A DNA stretch of 22,748 bases from a virus, in the IMG/VR virus record IMGVR_UViG_3300017786_000160, positions 1-22,748 of that record, one strand, 5' to 3'. The translations under genes and the position numbers were made by a program. Of the stretch, positions 1 through 7,704 are shown in pieces (within the stretch, counting starts at the first letter, position 1; every line of letters starts with the position of its first letter). The notes beneath the pieces are model-generated. The model was not told where the DNA came from, ran no database searches, and saw only the letters and a program-made list of their open reading frames with translations.

Positions 1-1034
1 CACTGCTACCAAATGGGCTGTGTTTAAGCACAGATCCTGGCTGGCATAATTATGACAACGTAATATACAAAGGACTATCAGTAAATTACTGTAAGTTTAT
101 ATGTGATAAAGAACTTGTTAAAATAGAGCATGATGTAACACGCGGATTTCCGTTATATTATGATGATGATGGAATTACTAATCTAGAAAAATTACCTAAT
201 CAAATATGGGCTAGTCAAACTAACATTCAAGTTGACGGTACAATGCAGATTACTAGTGATCACAATAAAATTGTATTTCAAAAACAGGATATTACAGACA
301 GCAAAATTGTTGATGCTATACACCACAGGCTATGCAATCACTTTGAGGAATTTGTAAAAACAAACAAACTTCCAATTAAAATATTTCTAAGTGGCGGCAT
401 AGATAGTTTGTTGATGTGGGCATATCTTGACAAATATACTAATGACTATGAACTAGTTGACTATGAGTACTGTAAGTATGACGAGTTTTATGTAACTAAT
501 CAAAAATATATTGTACAAAATTACTGGGCATATAGGCAAATACAATACTGGAACGAGCCCTGTGTACTAGTATCAGGAGCTCACGGAGACGAGTATCTAA
601 TGCGAGGTCCTTACACTAGTAGCAAACTACTTGCAAGCATGGGCATAGACATACTAGCAGAAACTAAACCTGAACATTACATGTATATGTACCTTAACAA
701 ACCGGACAATATAAAGGGTATAACAGACAGCGTAACAGACATTAAACGTGATTGTTATACGCAAATACTAGACTGGTTAGCAAACGATCATCAACACTGG
801 CATTTAGGTGAGACACTGACTTTTACGCCATACAAAGATTTGGAGATCCTACGTTTAGCAATGCAAAGCAGTCCAGAACAACTACTTGCACAAGCAATAG
901 ATGCAAGTATATCAAAAGAACTTGTGCGTAAACTGGATCCAAATAAGTTAGATTTACTAGCAAAATACAAAAATGAAAGCGGTCCAGATTGCGGATGTAT
1001 AGTTCACAAAATACAAAAAAACTTATTGACATGA
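1..1034 (+). CDS. Asparagine synthase-like amidotransferase, 5' end outside window
   Basis: The reading frame is open from base 3, so the gene starts upstream; 343 codons are visible. The visible N-terminal part (residues about 45-70: a GFPLYYDDDG stretch, then IWAS) resembles the end of a class II glutamine amidotransferase domain in asparagine synthetases, where a PLYY segment precedes a FASE segment. Then comes a PP-loop of the N-type ATP pyrophosphatases (SGGIDS, about residue 130) and a second synthetase motif, SGAHGDEYLMRG. Known family members adenylate a carboxylate and replace the AMP with ammonia from glutamine. The catalytic N-terminal Cys would lie outside the window, so glutaminase activity cannot be judged. 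Phage and polysaccharide-cluster homologues often amidate sugars or small metabolites rather than aspartate; the substrate here is unknown. The end of the gene contains the -35 box of the gp32 promoter. Confidence 0.82.
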   Translation, partial: LLPNGLCLSTDPGWHNYDNVIYKGLSVNYCKFICDKELVKIEHDVTRGFPLYYDDDGITNLEKLPNQIWASQTNIQVDGTMQITSDHNKIVFQKQDITDSKIVDAIHHRLCNHFEEFVKTNKLPIKIFLSGGIDSLLMWAYLDKYTNDYELVDYEYCKYDEFYVTNQKYIVQNYWAYRQIQYWNEPCVLVSGAHGDEYLMRGPYTSSKLLASMGIDILAETKPEHYMYMYLNKPDNIKGITDSVTDIKRDCYTQILDWLANDHQHWHLGETLTFTPYKDLEILRLAMQSSPEQLLAQAIDASISKELVRKLDPNKLDLLAKYKNESGPDCGCIVHKIQKNLLT

Positions 1035-1054
1035 TAAATAAAAGCGCATATACT
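1026..1054 (+). promoter_or_regulatory. Sigma70-type promoter for gp32
   Basis: TTGACA at 1026-1031 is a perfect -35 hexamer. It is followed by exactly 17 bases and then TATACT at 1049-1054, a 5/6 match to the -10 hexamer. Transcription should start near 1061, giving a leader of about 62 bases before the gp32 start codon. The -35 box overlaps the 3' end of the upstream gene. A 7/8 match to the T4 late promoter element (GATAAATA, 1033-1040) lies in the spacer, but it is a weaker explanation than the two spaced hexamers. Confidence 0.78.
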
Positions 1055-1074
1055 ATACAATATTATAGTATGTG
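1047..1074. promoter_or_regulatory. Dyad over gp32 promoter -10 and start point
   Basis: CATATACTATA (1047-1057) pairs with TATAGTATGTG (1064-1074) across a 6-base loop, with one G-T pair. It covers the -10 hexamer and the predicted start of transcription. A transcript from this promoter would contain only the right arm, so as DNA it looks like an operator; in read-through RNA from upstream it could form a hairpin. No T-run follows, so it is not a typical intrinsic terminator. The function is inferred only from position. Confidence 0.5.
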
Positions 1075-1075
1075 A

Positions 1076-1108
1076 ATAGGCACATACAAGGCTAAAACAT
1101 AGGCACAT
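1076..1108 (+). repeat. Direct repeat in gp32 leader
   Basis: ATAGGCACAT occurs exactly at 1076-1085 and again at 1099-1108, 23 bases start to start. The second copy ends two bases before the Shine-Dalgarno sequence AAGGAG (1111-1116). In T4, gp32 represses its own translation by binding its mRNA leader, so repeated elements just before the ribosome site could be an autoregulatory target. That link is inference. Confidence 0.5.
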
Positions 1109-1122
1109 TTAAGGAGAAAATA

Positions 1123-2115
1123 ATGGCAACATCTTTGGCAGAAATTAGAGCAAAACTAAAATCACAAGAATCACGCAGTGAGCGTACAGGCGGCGGCGAC
1201 AACGCAATCTTCCCACATTGGAATATCCCTGAAGGATCAACGACAGCAGTTCGTTTCTTACCCGATGGTGATCCTAATAACACATTTTTCTGGGCTGAAA
1301 GGCTTATGATTCGATTGCCATTTAATGGTATTAAGAATGATATGAACAGCAAGCCAGTAGTGGTACAAGTACCATGTGTTGAGATGTGGAATGAGACCTG
1401 TCCTATCTTAACTGAAGTGCGTGGCTGGTTCAAAGATTCAAGTCTTGAAGAAATGGGTCGCAAGTATTGGAAGAAGCGTAGTTATGTATTCCAAGGTTTT
1501 GTGACTGAAAACACACTTCAAGAAGACGCACCTGCAAATCCAATACGCAGGTTTGTGATCTCACCAAGTATCTTTAACTTAATTAAAGATGCACTTATGG
1601 ATCCGGATATCCAAGAGATGCCCACTGATTATACACAGGGTTTGGACTTCCGCATCAGTAAAACAACAAAAGGTCAGTATGCAGACTATAGCACAAGCAA
1701 GTGGGCTCGTAAAGAGACTGCACTTACTGAAGCACAAATGGCTGCTATTGAGACACATGGTCTTAATACACTATCTGACTATCTTCCTAAACGACCTACA
1801 GAAGTAGAATTGCAGTGCATTAAAGAGATGTTCGAAGCAAGTGTAGATGGACAGCCCTATGACGTAGAACGTTGGGGTGCATATTATCGTCCATATGGCA
1901 TTGACGCTCCTGCAGGATCCTCATCCTCAAGTACGTCTACTGCAACAGCGGCAACGCCAGCAACACCTGCTCCGGCAGCAACTCCAACACCAGTAGCAGA
2001 GGCTCCTGTTCCTGCACCACAAACTGAAACTGTGGCAGCACCGGCAGCAGCACCTGAAGGTGAAAGCAAGCGGGCAGAAGACATCCTAGCGATGATTCGT
2101 AACCGTCAATCATAA
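1123..2115 (+). CDS. gp32: gp32-like single-strand DNA-binding protein
   Basis: This 330-aa protein matches T4-type gene 32 proteins of marine myoviruses in layout. A basic N-terminal segment (IRAKLKSQESR, 8-18), which in T4 mediates cooperative binding, precedes an OB-fold-like core of about residues 28-250 with a PCVEMWNETCPIL stretch at 84-96. In T4 gp32 the corresponding region supplies Cys ligands to structural zinc. Here only C85 and C93 are present, and the last Cys of the T4 CPVC motif is replaced by Leu. Residues about 263-312 form an Ala/Pro/Thr/Ser-rich linker, and the protein ends in a short conserved-looking tail (EDILAMIRNRQ) instead of T4's long acidic tail. gp32 coats ssDNA at replication forks and works with UvsX and UvsY, both encoded downstream. 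AAGGAG at 1111-1116 supports the ATG. The gene has its own promoter and terminator. Confidence 0.9.
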   Translation: MATSLAEIRAKLKSQESRSERTGGGDNAIFPHWNIPEGSTTAVRFLPDGDPNNTFFWAERLMIRLPFNGIKNDMNSKPVVVQVPCVEMWNETCPILTEVRGWFKDSSLEEMGRKYWKKRSYVFQGFVTENTLQEDAPANPIRRFVISPSIFNLIKDALMDPDIQEMPTDYTQGLDFRISKTTKGQYADYSTSKWARKETALTEAQMAAIETHGLNTLSDYLPKRPTEVELQCIKEMFEASVDGQPYDVERWGAYYRPYGIDAPAGSSSSSTSTATAATPATPAPAATPTPVAEAPVPAPQTETVAAPAAAPEGESKRAEDILAMIRNRQS

Positions 2116-2121
2116 GGTATA

Positions 2122-2147
2122 GAGGGCGGCATATGTCGCCCTCATTC
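2122..2147 (+). terminator. Intrinsic terminator after gp32
   Basis: GAGGGCG (2122-2128) pairs perfectly with CGCCCTC (2137-2143) around a short loop, 6 bases after the gp32 stop. It is followed by a weak T-rich stretch (ATTCTT). The GC-rich stem stands out in AT-rich DNA. The poor T-run may allow read-through into the next gene, which has no obvious promoter of its own. Confidence 0.72.
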
Positions 2148-2151
2148 TTAA

Positions 2152-2718
2152 ATGATACATTACAATAAAGAACTAGTATATCCGAGACTATGCACAGTTA
2201 TTGAACTACCAGTGCATAGTTTCGTGTATCCTATTTTTAAGAATGCCAGTAGTAGTCTAGAAGAATTAGGCGTTGCTACACATATTGTAAATAAAAACTT
2301 TAATAAAACCACGCAAAATATTACAGTTTACTGGCGAGAAGCACAAAAAAGATTCAACAGTGGAGTAAATACATTTTTAGAACTTAATAATCAATTACAC
2401 GAAGGTACACTTATATCCCTAATAGAGCGTGGCGAACTAGTTAATAGACATTTTATGCCACAGTATATGTGGTTGTGCCATCTATATAAAAGTTATACTG
2501 GACTAATTAACATACAAAGTTTGGATAATCTTAACATTAACGTACATAAGAATGCCAGCACTAGATACTATGATTTCATTGCACCAACACACTGGATAGA
2601 TTTAGATAACACAATTTTTAATCATTTTGCTAATACAACAACTAGCATATCTGAAATTAACAAATATATACAAGATAAACACAAGGTTCTTTATAAAAAA
2701 TGCATTGCCCAAGAATAG
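2152..2718 (+). CDS. Small sulfotransferase-like protein
   Basis: The 188-aa product has the two phosphate-binding signatures expected of PAPS-dependent sulfotransferases. YPIFKNASSSL (26-36) resembles the 5'-phosphosulfate loop, where a Lys is followed by small residues and Ser/Thr. YWREAQKRFNSGVNTF (60-75) resembles the 3'-phosphate-binding segment usually written RDPxxRFxSxxxxF. Family members move sulfate from PAPS to sugar hydroxyls or other acceptors. At 188 residues it is shorter than most, so it may be a minimal or degraded version. It starts right after the gp32 terminator with no clear Shine-Dalgarno, and it overlaps the next gene by 19 bases. A link to glycan decoration is inferred from the other accessory genes. 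Confidence 0.6.
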   Translation: MIHYNKELVYPRLCTVIELPVHSFVYPIFKNASSSLEELGVATHIVNKNFNKTTQNITVYWREAQKRFNSGVNTFLELNNQLHEGTLISLIERGELVNRHFMPQYMWLCHLYKSYTGLINIQSLDNLNINVHKNASTRYYDFIAPTHWIDLDNTIFNHFANTTTSISEINKYIQDKHKVLYKKCIAQE

Positions 2719-3671
2719 GTCACTACGCAAGGCTTAATAGTAACGGTACTATTGGTTGCTGTGGACATATGGTTGATGCACAAGAATATACAACATTTAG
2801 GCAAATGGAAAACAGTGCCTGGCAGCAATGGCTAAAGTGGCAAATGGAACAACAAGGCAAGTGGCCCAAAGAATGTGTGCGTTGTAAACAAACAGAAGAA
2901 CTTAATGGCACAAGTATAAGGCTTAACAGTATTAAACGCGATAAAATATTGCGTAAGTTTGATGAAAAATACCTACAACTAGGCGGGACACTGGACAATT
3001 ATTGCAACAGTGCTTGCGTCACCTGCAGTCCTAACCTAAGCACTAAAATAGGCAATCTTAAGAAACAACTTGTAGTGAAAGATAACTACGAACTTTATAA
3101 AACACTACCATTAGATCGTGTAGTTGAAATAGACATCAATGGTGGAGAGCCAAGTATTAGCAAAAACTATGGTGATCTTTTAAGTAATCTACCTGCTAGT
3201 GTACGCATTGTGCGTATTAATACAAATGCGTGTGTAAGAATTAAACAAGTGAAGCAGTTGTTAGATAAGGACGTGGCAGTAATTGTTACAGTGAGTTTTG
3301 ATGGCATTGGTCCTGTGCATGATTATGTTAGGTATCCTGTGAAGTGGCAACAATTTGAAAATAACTTGTTATACTACAAGGAACTAGCAACACAGTATAA
3401 CAAGTTAACACTTGACACATGGACCACTGTAAGTTGTCTCAATATACAACAACTTGAGTTACTACAAAAATACTGTAAAAATGTGGGTATACGACATGAA
3501 TTTGCATTTTTAAGTAAGCCTGAACCTCTTAACGTAAAGTATACAAATTGGTTTACTAAAGAAGTTGACATGGATGGCGTGGCGACTCACAGGGATAACA
3601 CACAGGAACTAGAGGCTTTTCTTGGATTAGAAGAAGCATGTAGGAACGATATAGAAAGATTTTGGGTATGA
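2700..3671 (+). CDS. Radical SAM protein with N-terminal Twitch-like Cys cluster
   Basis: This 323-aa protein carries the radical SAM motif CNSACVTC (C102, C106, C109), which binds the 4Fe-4S cluster that cleaves S-adenosylmethionine, and a GGEP SAM-binding motif at 148-151. Before the core, residues 1-70 hold further cysteines (C3, C20, C21, C59, C62) in a context resembling SPASM/Twitch auxiliary-cluster domains, which usually sit at the C-terminus. The same layout recurs in the product of the gene at 4173, so the two are probably paralogues. Related phage proteins are often annotated as Twitch-domain radical SAM proteins of unknown substrate. The start overlaps the sulfotransferase-like gene, and the stop overlaps the SDR start as ATGA. 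Confidence 0.8.
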   Translation: MHCPRIGHYARLNSNGTIGCCGHMVDAQEYTTFRQMENSAWQQWLKWQMEQQGKWPKECVRCKQTEELNGTSIRLNSIKRDKILRKFDEKYLQLGGTLDNYCNSACVTCSPNLSTKIGNLKKQLVVKDNYELYKTLPLDRVVEIDINGGEPSISKNYGDLLSNLPASVRIVRINTNACVRIKQVKQLLDKDVAVIVTVSFDGIGPVHDYVRYPVKWQQFENNLLYYKELATQYNKLTLDTWTTVSCLNIQQLELLQKYCKNVGIRHEFAFLSKPEPLNVKYTNWFTKEVDMDGVATHRDNTQELEAFLGLEEACRNDIERFWV

Positions 3672-4183
3672 AAGTAGCAATTACTGGACATACTGCTGGC
3701 ATAGGACAAGCATTTGCAACTTGGTTTACAGATCAAGGACATGAAGTAGTGGGATTAAGCAGGCGCACAGGACGCAACATCAGAAGTATACCAAAGTGTA
3801 TGGGGGATATAGTAGACTGCGATATGTTTATAAACAATGCACAAGCAGGATTTGCGCAGACGGATTTGTTATATAAAGTATGGCATCAATGGCACAGTGA
3901 ACCTAAACTGATTTGGCTTATAGGAAGCATTATGAGTACACAGCATGCTACAGATTTTGAAATGCAGGAATATCAGTTACAAAAACAAACACTTGATCGT
4001 GCATACTATAATTTAAAAAATACACATAGCAAATGCAATCTTATGTTAATACGTCCTGGCAAAGTTGATACACAAAACGAAGGCGGTGCTAATGTTACTG
4101 TATGGGCAAACACTGTATGTGAGTATTGGAAAATTGCACAAGAAAGAAATTTAAGTTTGCAGGAAATTAGCCTTGGATCCTAA
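3668..4183 (+). CDS. Short-chain dehydrogenase/reductase (SDR)
   Basis: The ATG at 3668 forms an ATGA overlap with the preceding stop and gives a 171-aa protein; a TTG six bases earlier is possible but less likely. It has the Rossmann dinucleotide motif TGHTAGIG (6-13), an NNAQ motif (56-59) like the SDR NNAG, a Ser in GSIMS (86-90), and a Y102-QLQ-K106 catalytic pair. These are the standard SDR landmarks for NAD(P)-dependent oxidation or reduction of alcohols and ketones, including sugar intermediates. It is much shorter than classical SDRs of about 250 residues, with shortened middle and C-terminal parts. It lies between two radical SAM genes and overlaps both, suggesting joint translation. 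Confidence 0.8.
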   Translation: MKVAITGHTAGIGQAFATWFTDQGHEVVGLSRRTGRNIRSIPKCMGDIVDCDMFINNAQAGFAQTDLLYKVWHQWHSEPKLIWLIGSIMSTQHATDFEMQEYQLQKQTLDRAYYNLKNTHSKCNLMLIRPGKVDTQNEGGANVTVWANTVCEYWKIAQERNLSLQEISLGS

Positions 4184-5300
4184 ACGTGCAATAAACGGAA
4201 CGTTTTGTCCTATACCCTGGACTGGCTTTATAATGAATCCAGATGGTGAAATAAAAAATTGCGTAATAAGTGAACAAAAACTGGGTAATATAAATGATAC
4301 TGATATACAGGATATACTGGGAGGTCAAGCAAACACACAAGTAAAAACGTGTATGAATGCTGATAAACAACACACTGGATGTATAAACTGCTATAAAAAT
4401 GAACAAGGCACTGCAGGACTTAAAAACGTTCGCAGCGATAGATATTATTATTTAAAAGCACTAAGCGGCATACCCTATAGTGCATATGACACAATGGATA
4501 CTACACTGGGTACAGTAGATATGCGTTGGCGTAATACCTGTAATCTTGCATGTGTTTACTGCGGTCCAACATTAAGCAGTACATGGGCAAAAGAACTTGG
4601 TGTTGATATAGGTGTAAATGAAGAACAATTAGATAAAACAAAACAGTATGTGCTAGACAATGCACCAAACTTAAAAAATGTCTATCTGGCAGGTGGAGAA
4701 CCACTGTTAATGAAAGAGAACAGCGAATTACTGGATAGACTAGATCCAAGTTGTACAGTGCGTATTAACACTAATTTAAGCAATATTAAAGGCCCTGTGT
4801 TTAAACGTGCAAGCAAGTTTAAGGATGTACACTGGACAATCAGTGTTGAAACAATGGGTGCAGAGTTTGAATACATACGCTATGGTGCAGTTTGGGACAC
4901 CTTCTTAGAAAATTTAGAAGCAGTAAAGGATTTAGATCATAAGATAAGTTTTAACATGCTGTGGTTTATCCTTAATCCATACACAGTATTTGATACAGTA
5001 GATTACTTCAAAGCACTTGGATATAGCGAAAACAGTTTTGTAATAGGTGCTTTAACAAGTCCAAAAGCATTTGATGTAAGAAACTGTAATAGTAGAACAT
5101 TATTAGACTTACAAAATCATTTAAAAATGCGTATACAAGGCGCAAACAGAAACTATTTTTTACACAATAGTTATGTTAATATGCTTAAACACTTGGATGA
5201 AACGTTCGATAAACATAGTAGCAAACAACGTTTGAAAGAAATGGATACACGTCGTGGACAAAACTATAAAAATGTGTTTGACATAGACAAGTATCTGTAA
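4173..5300 (+). CDS. Radical SAM protein with N-terminal Twitch-like Cys cluster
   Basis: The start is taken as TTG at 4173, overlapping the SDR stop by 11 bases, because it keeps a conserved-looking N-terminus (FCPIPWTGFIMNPDGEIKNC, 11-30) and follows an AGGA ribosome-site match; the next ATG would remove that segment. The 375-aa protein has N-terminal cysteines C12, C30, C60, C70 and C73, then the radical SAM motif CNLACVYC (C123, C127, C130) and GGEPLL (174-179). It appears to be a paralogue of the 2700-3671 product. The N-terminal cluster probably binds an auxiliary iron-sulfur centre, and the substrate is unknown. Its last codons carry the -35 box of the next promoter. Confidence 0.82.
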   Translation: MDPKRAINGTFCPIPWTGFIMNPDGEIKNCVISEQKLGNINDTDIQDILGGQANTQVKTCMNADKQHTGCINCYKNEQGTAGLKNVRSDRYYYLKALSGIPYSAYDTMDTTLGTVDMRWRNTCNLACVYCGPTLSSTWAKELGVDIGVNEEQLDKTKQYVLDNAPNLKNVYLAGGEPLLMKENSELLDRLDPSCTVRINTNLSNIKGPVFKRASKFKDVHWTISVETMGAEFEYIRYGAVWDTFLENLEAVKDLDHKISFNMLWFILNPYTVFDTVDYFKALGYSENSFVIGALTSPKAFDVRNCNSRTLLDLQNHLKMRIQGANRNYFLHNSYVNMLKHLDETFDKHSSKQRLKEMDTRRGQNYKNVFDIDKYL

Positions 5301-5306
5301 TATAAT
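5278..5306 (+). promoter_or_regulatory. Perfect sigma70-type promoter for the uvsX-uvsY unit
   Basis: TTGACA (5278-5283), a 17-base spacer and TATAAT (5301-5306) match the bacterial housekeeping consensus at every hexamer position with ideal spacing. The start point would fall near 5313, leaving a leader of only about a dozen bases that contains AGGAG (5316-5320) ahead of the ATG at 5326. The promoter overlaps the end of the radical SAM gene. It probably serves the SGNH-like gene and, by overlap, uvsX, the 73-aa gene and uvsY, using host RNA polymerase. Confidence 0.85.
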
Positions 5307-5325
5307 AGTGTACATAGGAGTATAA

Positions 5326-6387
5326 ATGACAATACATACACTCTATATTTCTGCTGGTATAGATCATACTTGGGACGAAACATTAGATTTGCAGCCAATG
5401 TTTGCTAAACGTGATTTTGAAAAATTATCGCAAGATGATGAAGCACATGATTGTAAAACAGATGTTTACAATTTACTTGATATTGTACAAAAGTACGCAG
5501 GAGATTTGGACAGAGTTTTTGATCATATAGAATCTATACACTTAGTAGAAGATTATGATATATTTTTTTATAAAGGTGTGTCTCCTTCTGATATATGGAT
5601 AATATTGTACAAGTTAATTGAAAGAAAAGAAGCACAAGGACAATCAATAAGTTCACGGATAATTGAGGAACTTAACAGTGTTGTAGCCACAAGATCAACA
5701 TCTGAAAGTGTTTTATGGACAGTGGGATGTAGTCAAACAGTAGGGGTAGGATTAGATTATAAAGATCGTTGGGGAACTATACTATCAAAAAAACTAGGCA
5801 TGCCAGAAGTGTCGCTTAGTTTAGGAGGAACAAGTATAACTTGGGCAGCAGATCAATTATTAAGAAGCGATGTAAGGAAGGGCGATATTGTAGTATGGGG
5901 GTTAACAAATGGATCAAGAGTAGATTATTGTCATAATAAAGTTTTTAGTTATAAAGGATTTACATTTGACTCTTATGAGGATAAACTCCCAAAAGAAAAA
6001 AAGATGTACAATGTCAACTATTTTGACAGCGTAACACATGACACTCAATCAGCAAGAGCAGTTCTGCAGTGTATAAATTTTTGTAAAAAAATAGGAGCGG
6101 AACTGTATTTCGCTAATATATTAAACACAACAGGTCTACCTATTTTATTGAAAGATAATCCAAATTACATAAATTTTAATTTTATGAGCAGACATTATAG
6201 TAATGGATATATATCCCCTAAGGATCTAGAAGAAAATAGAAAATTCTACTTAATAGAAAGACAAGGGCATGTTGGTTGGTTAGATTTAGCATCTGATAAC
6301 TGCCACAGTGGTCCACTACAAAACAAATATCAAGCAGAAGAACTATACAAACTAATAAAAGGAAACAGACATGGCAAAGCCGTTTGA
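5326..6387 (+). CDS. SGNH/GDSL hydrolase-like protein
   Basis: The 353-aa product has about 125 unrecognised N-terminal residues and then an SGNH-type domain. GCSQTVG (134-140) supplies the candidate nucleophile S136, GGTS (167-170) the Gly block, WGLTNGSR (191-198) the Asn block with N195, and DNCH (324-327) the Asp-His pair. SGNH enzymes remove or transfer acyl groups, for example on sugars and lipids. A second, shorter SGNH-like protein lies at 13794-14552. The gene is first behind the 5278-5306 promoter and overlaps uvsX by 17 bases, so it should be expressed with the recombination genes. Substrate and localisation are unknown; no signal peptide is visible. Confidence 0.65.
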   Translation: MTIHTLYISAGIDHTWDETLDLQPMFAKRDFEKLSQDDEAHDCKTDVYNLLDIVQKYAGDLDRVFDHIESIHLVEDYDIFFYKGVSPSDIWIILYKLIERKEAQGQSISSRIIEELNSVVATRSTSESVLWTVGCSQTVGVGLDYKDRWGTILSKKLGMPEVSLSLGGTSITWAADQLLRSDVRKGDIVVWGLTNGSRVDYCHNKVFSYKGFTFDSYEDKLPKEKKMYNVNYFDSVTHDTQSARAVLQCINFCKKIGAELYFANILNTTGLPILLKDNPNYINFNFMSRHYSNGYISPKDLEENRKFYLIERQGHVGWLDLASDNCHSGPLQNKYQAEELYKLIKGNRHGKAV

Positions 6388-7483
6388 CGTAAGTAAATTT
6401 AGAAAAGACATTACAAAAAGTATTGATGGATTAAGTATTGGATTTCATGATCCTACAGACTGGATCAGTACAGGTAGTTATGCACTTAACTATCTTGTAA
6501 GTGGAGATTTTTACAAAGGTGTGCCCATGGGCAAAGTTACAGTGTTTGCTGGGGAATCAGGTGCAGGCAAAAGTTACTTTGCAAGTGGCAATATTATTAG
6601 AGCAGCACAGGAACAAGGTATCTTTGTTGTAGTAATCGACAGTGAGAACGCACTAGACGAAAGTTGGTTGCATGCACTGGGAGTTGACACAGATGAAAGT
6701 AAGTTGCTTAAATTAAGCATGAGCATGATTGATGACGTTGCTAAAACATTCAGTACATTTATGTCAGACTACAAAGCAATGGCAGAGGAAGATCGTCCTA
6801 AGGTATTATTTGTACTAGATAGTTTGGGTATGATGATGACACCTACTGATGTTGACCAGTTTAACAAAGGCGACATGAAAGGTGATATGGGACGCAAACC
6901 TAAAGCACTTACTAGTCTTGTGCGTAATACAGTAAACATGATTGGTAGTTACAATGTTGGCATGGTGTGTACTAACCATACATATGCAAGCCAGGATATG
7001 TTTGATCCAGATGACAAGATCAGTGGTGGACAAGGCTTTATCTATGCTAGTAGTATTGTTATTGCAATGCGCAAACTAAAATTAAAAGAAGATGAAGCAG
7101 GAAACAAAACTAGCACAGTACAAGGAATTCGTGCAGCGTGTAAGGTTATGAAAACACGTTATGCAAAGCCGTTTGAGGCAGTGCAAGTAAAAATCCCGTA
7201 TGAAACAGGCATGGATCCATACAGTGGATTGCTTGACTTGTTTGAAGCAAAAGGCATGCTAACTAAACAGGGCAACCGTTTAAAGTATACAACCACTGCA
7301 GGTGAAGAAATGCTGGAGTTCCGTAAAGGCTGGACAGGTGATAAACTGCAGGCAATTATGGATGACATTAGTAATGCAGATGGACTAAGTATAGACGAAA
7401 TCGCTGAAGCACAAACAATTACAGCACCCAATGGTGATGTTGTAAATGCGCAAACAGGCGAAGTACTTGAGGAAGCAAAATAA
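6371..7483 (+). CDS. uvsX: UvsX, RecA-like recombinase
   Basis: This 370-aa RecA/Rad51-family ATPase has a Walker A motif GESGAGKS (61-68), acidic residues after strand 2 (D90, E92), Walker B VLFVLDSLG (145-153) and a NHTY motif near 202. UvsX forms filaments on ssDNA, drives strand exchange, and starts recombination-dependent replication in T4-like phages. It does so together with gp32 and the mediator UvsY, both in this window. The length is close to T4 UvsX. AAAAGGA 7 bases ahead of the ATG supports the start. The gene overlaps the SGNH-like gene by 17 bases and the next gene by one base. Confidence 0.95.
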   Translation: MAKPFDVSKFRKDITKSIDGLSIGFHDPTDWISTGSYALNYLVSGDFYKGVPMGKVTVFAGESGAGKSYFASGNIIRAAQEQGIFVVVIDSENALDESWLHALGVDTDESKLLKLSMSMIDDVAKTFSTFMSDYKAMAEEDRPKVLFVLDSLGMMMTPTDVDQFNKGDMKGDMGRKPKALTSLVRNTVNMIGSYNVGMVCTNHTYASQDMFDPDDKISGGQGFIYASSIVIAMRKLKLKEDEAGNKTSTVQGIRAACKVMKTRYAKPFEAVQVKIPYETGMDPYSGLLDLFEAKGMLTKQGNRLKYTTTAGEEMLEFRKGWTGDKLQAIMDDISNADGLSIDEIAEAQTITAPNGDVVNAQTGEVLEEAK

Positions 7484-7704
7484 TGAGCGAGGTTGAAACT
7501 GTAATTGAATGTTACATGATTCTTAAAGAATATATCCCAGCAAAAGAGAGACAGTTAGCAAGTGATCACTTTGTTGAAGATATGCAAGAGATTTTAGATG
7601 AACAGGATCTTTATCAGTTAGCAGGCGTAGACAAATATCTTAAAGCAAGTGTAAAGGATACACTTGGTGAAGAGGACTTCGAAGTCGAAGAAGAAGAATA
7701 TTGA
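7483..7704 (+). CDS. Small acidic protein between uvsX and uvsY
   Basis: This 73-aa protein is not recognised. It is rich in Glu and Asp, mostly helical in appearance, and ends in an acidic tail (EEDFEVEEEEY). It has no Cys motif beyond a single Cys, no signal peptide and no membrane segment. The ATG overlaps the uvsX stop (TAATG) with GAGGA at 7469-7473 as ribosome site, and its stop overlaps the TTG start of uvsY (TTGA). This tight placement suggests a role in recombination or in regulating UvsX or UvsY, but nothing in the sequence proves it. Confidence 0.75.
   Translation: MSEVETVIECYMILKEYIPAKERQLASDHFVEDMQEILDEQDLYQLAGVDKYLKASVKDTLGEEDFEVEEEEY

Noticed and set aside
1033-1040. T4 late-promoter-like GATAAATA ahead of gp32
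   Set aside because: It falls in the spacer of a much better sigma70-type promoter and is only a 7/8 match in AT-rich DNA.
3412-3417. TTGACA inside the first Twitch radical SAM gene
   Set aside because: No -10-like hexamer occurs at a suitable distance; it is ordinary coding sequence.
5321-5328. TATAAATG, similar to the T4 late promoter element
   Set aside because: It overlaps the start codon at 5326, so a transcript from it would begin inside the gene.
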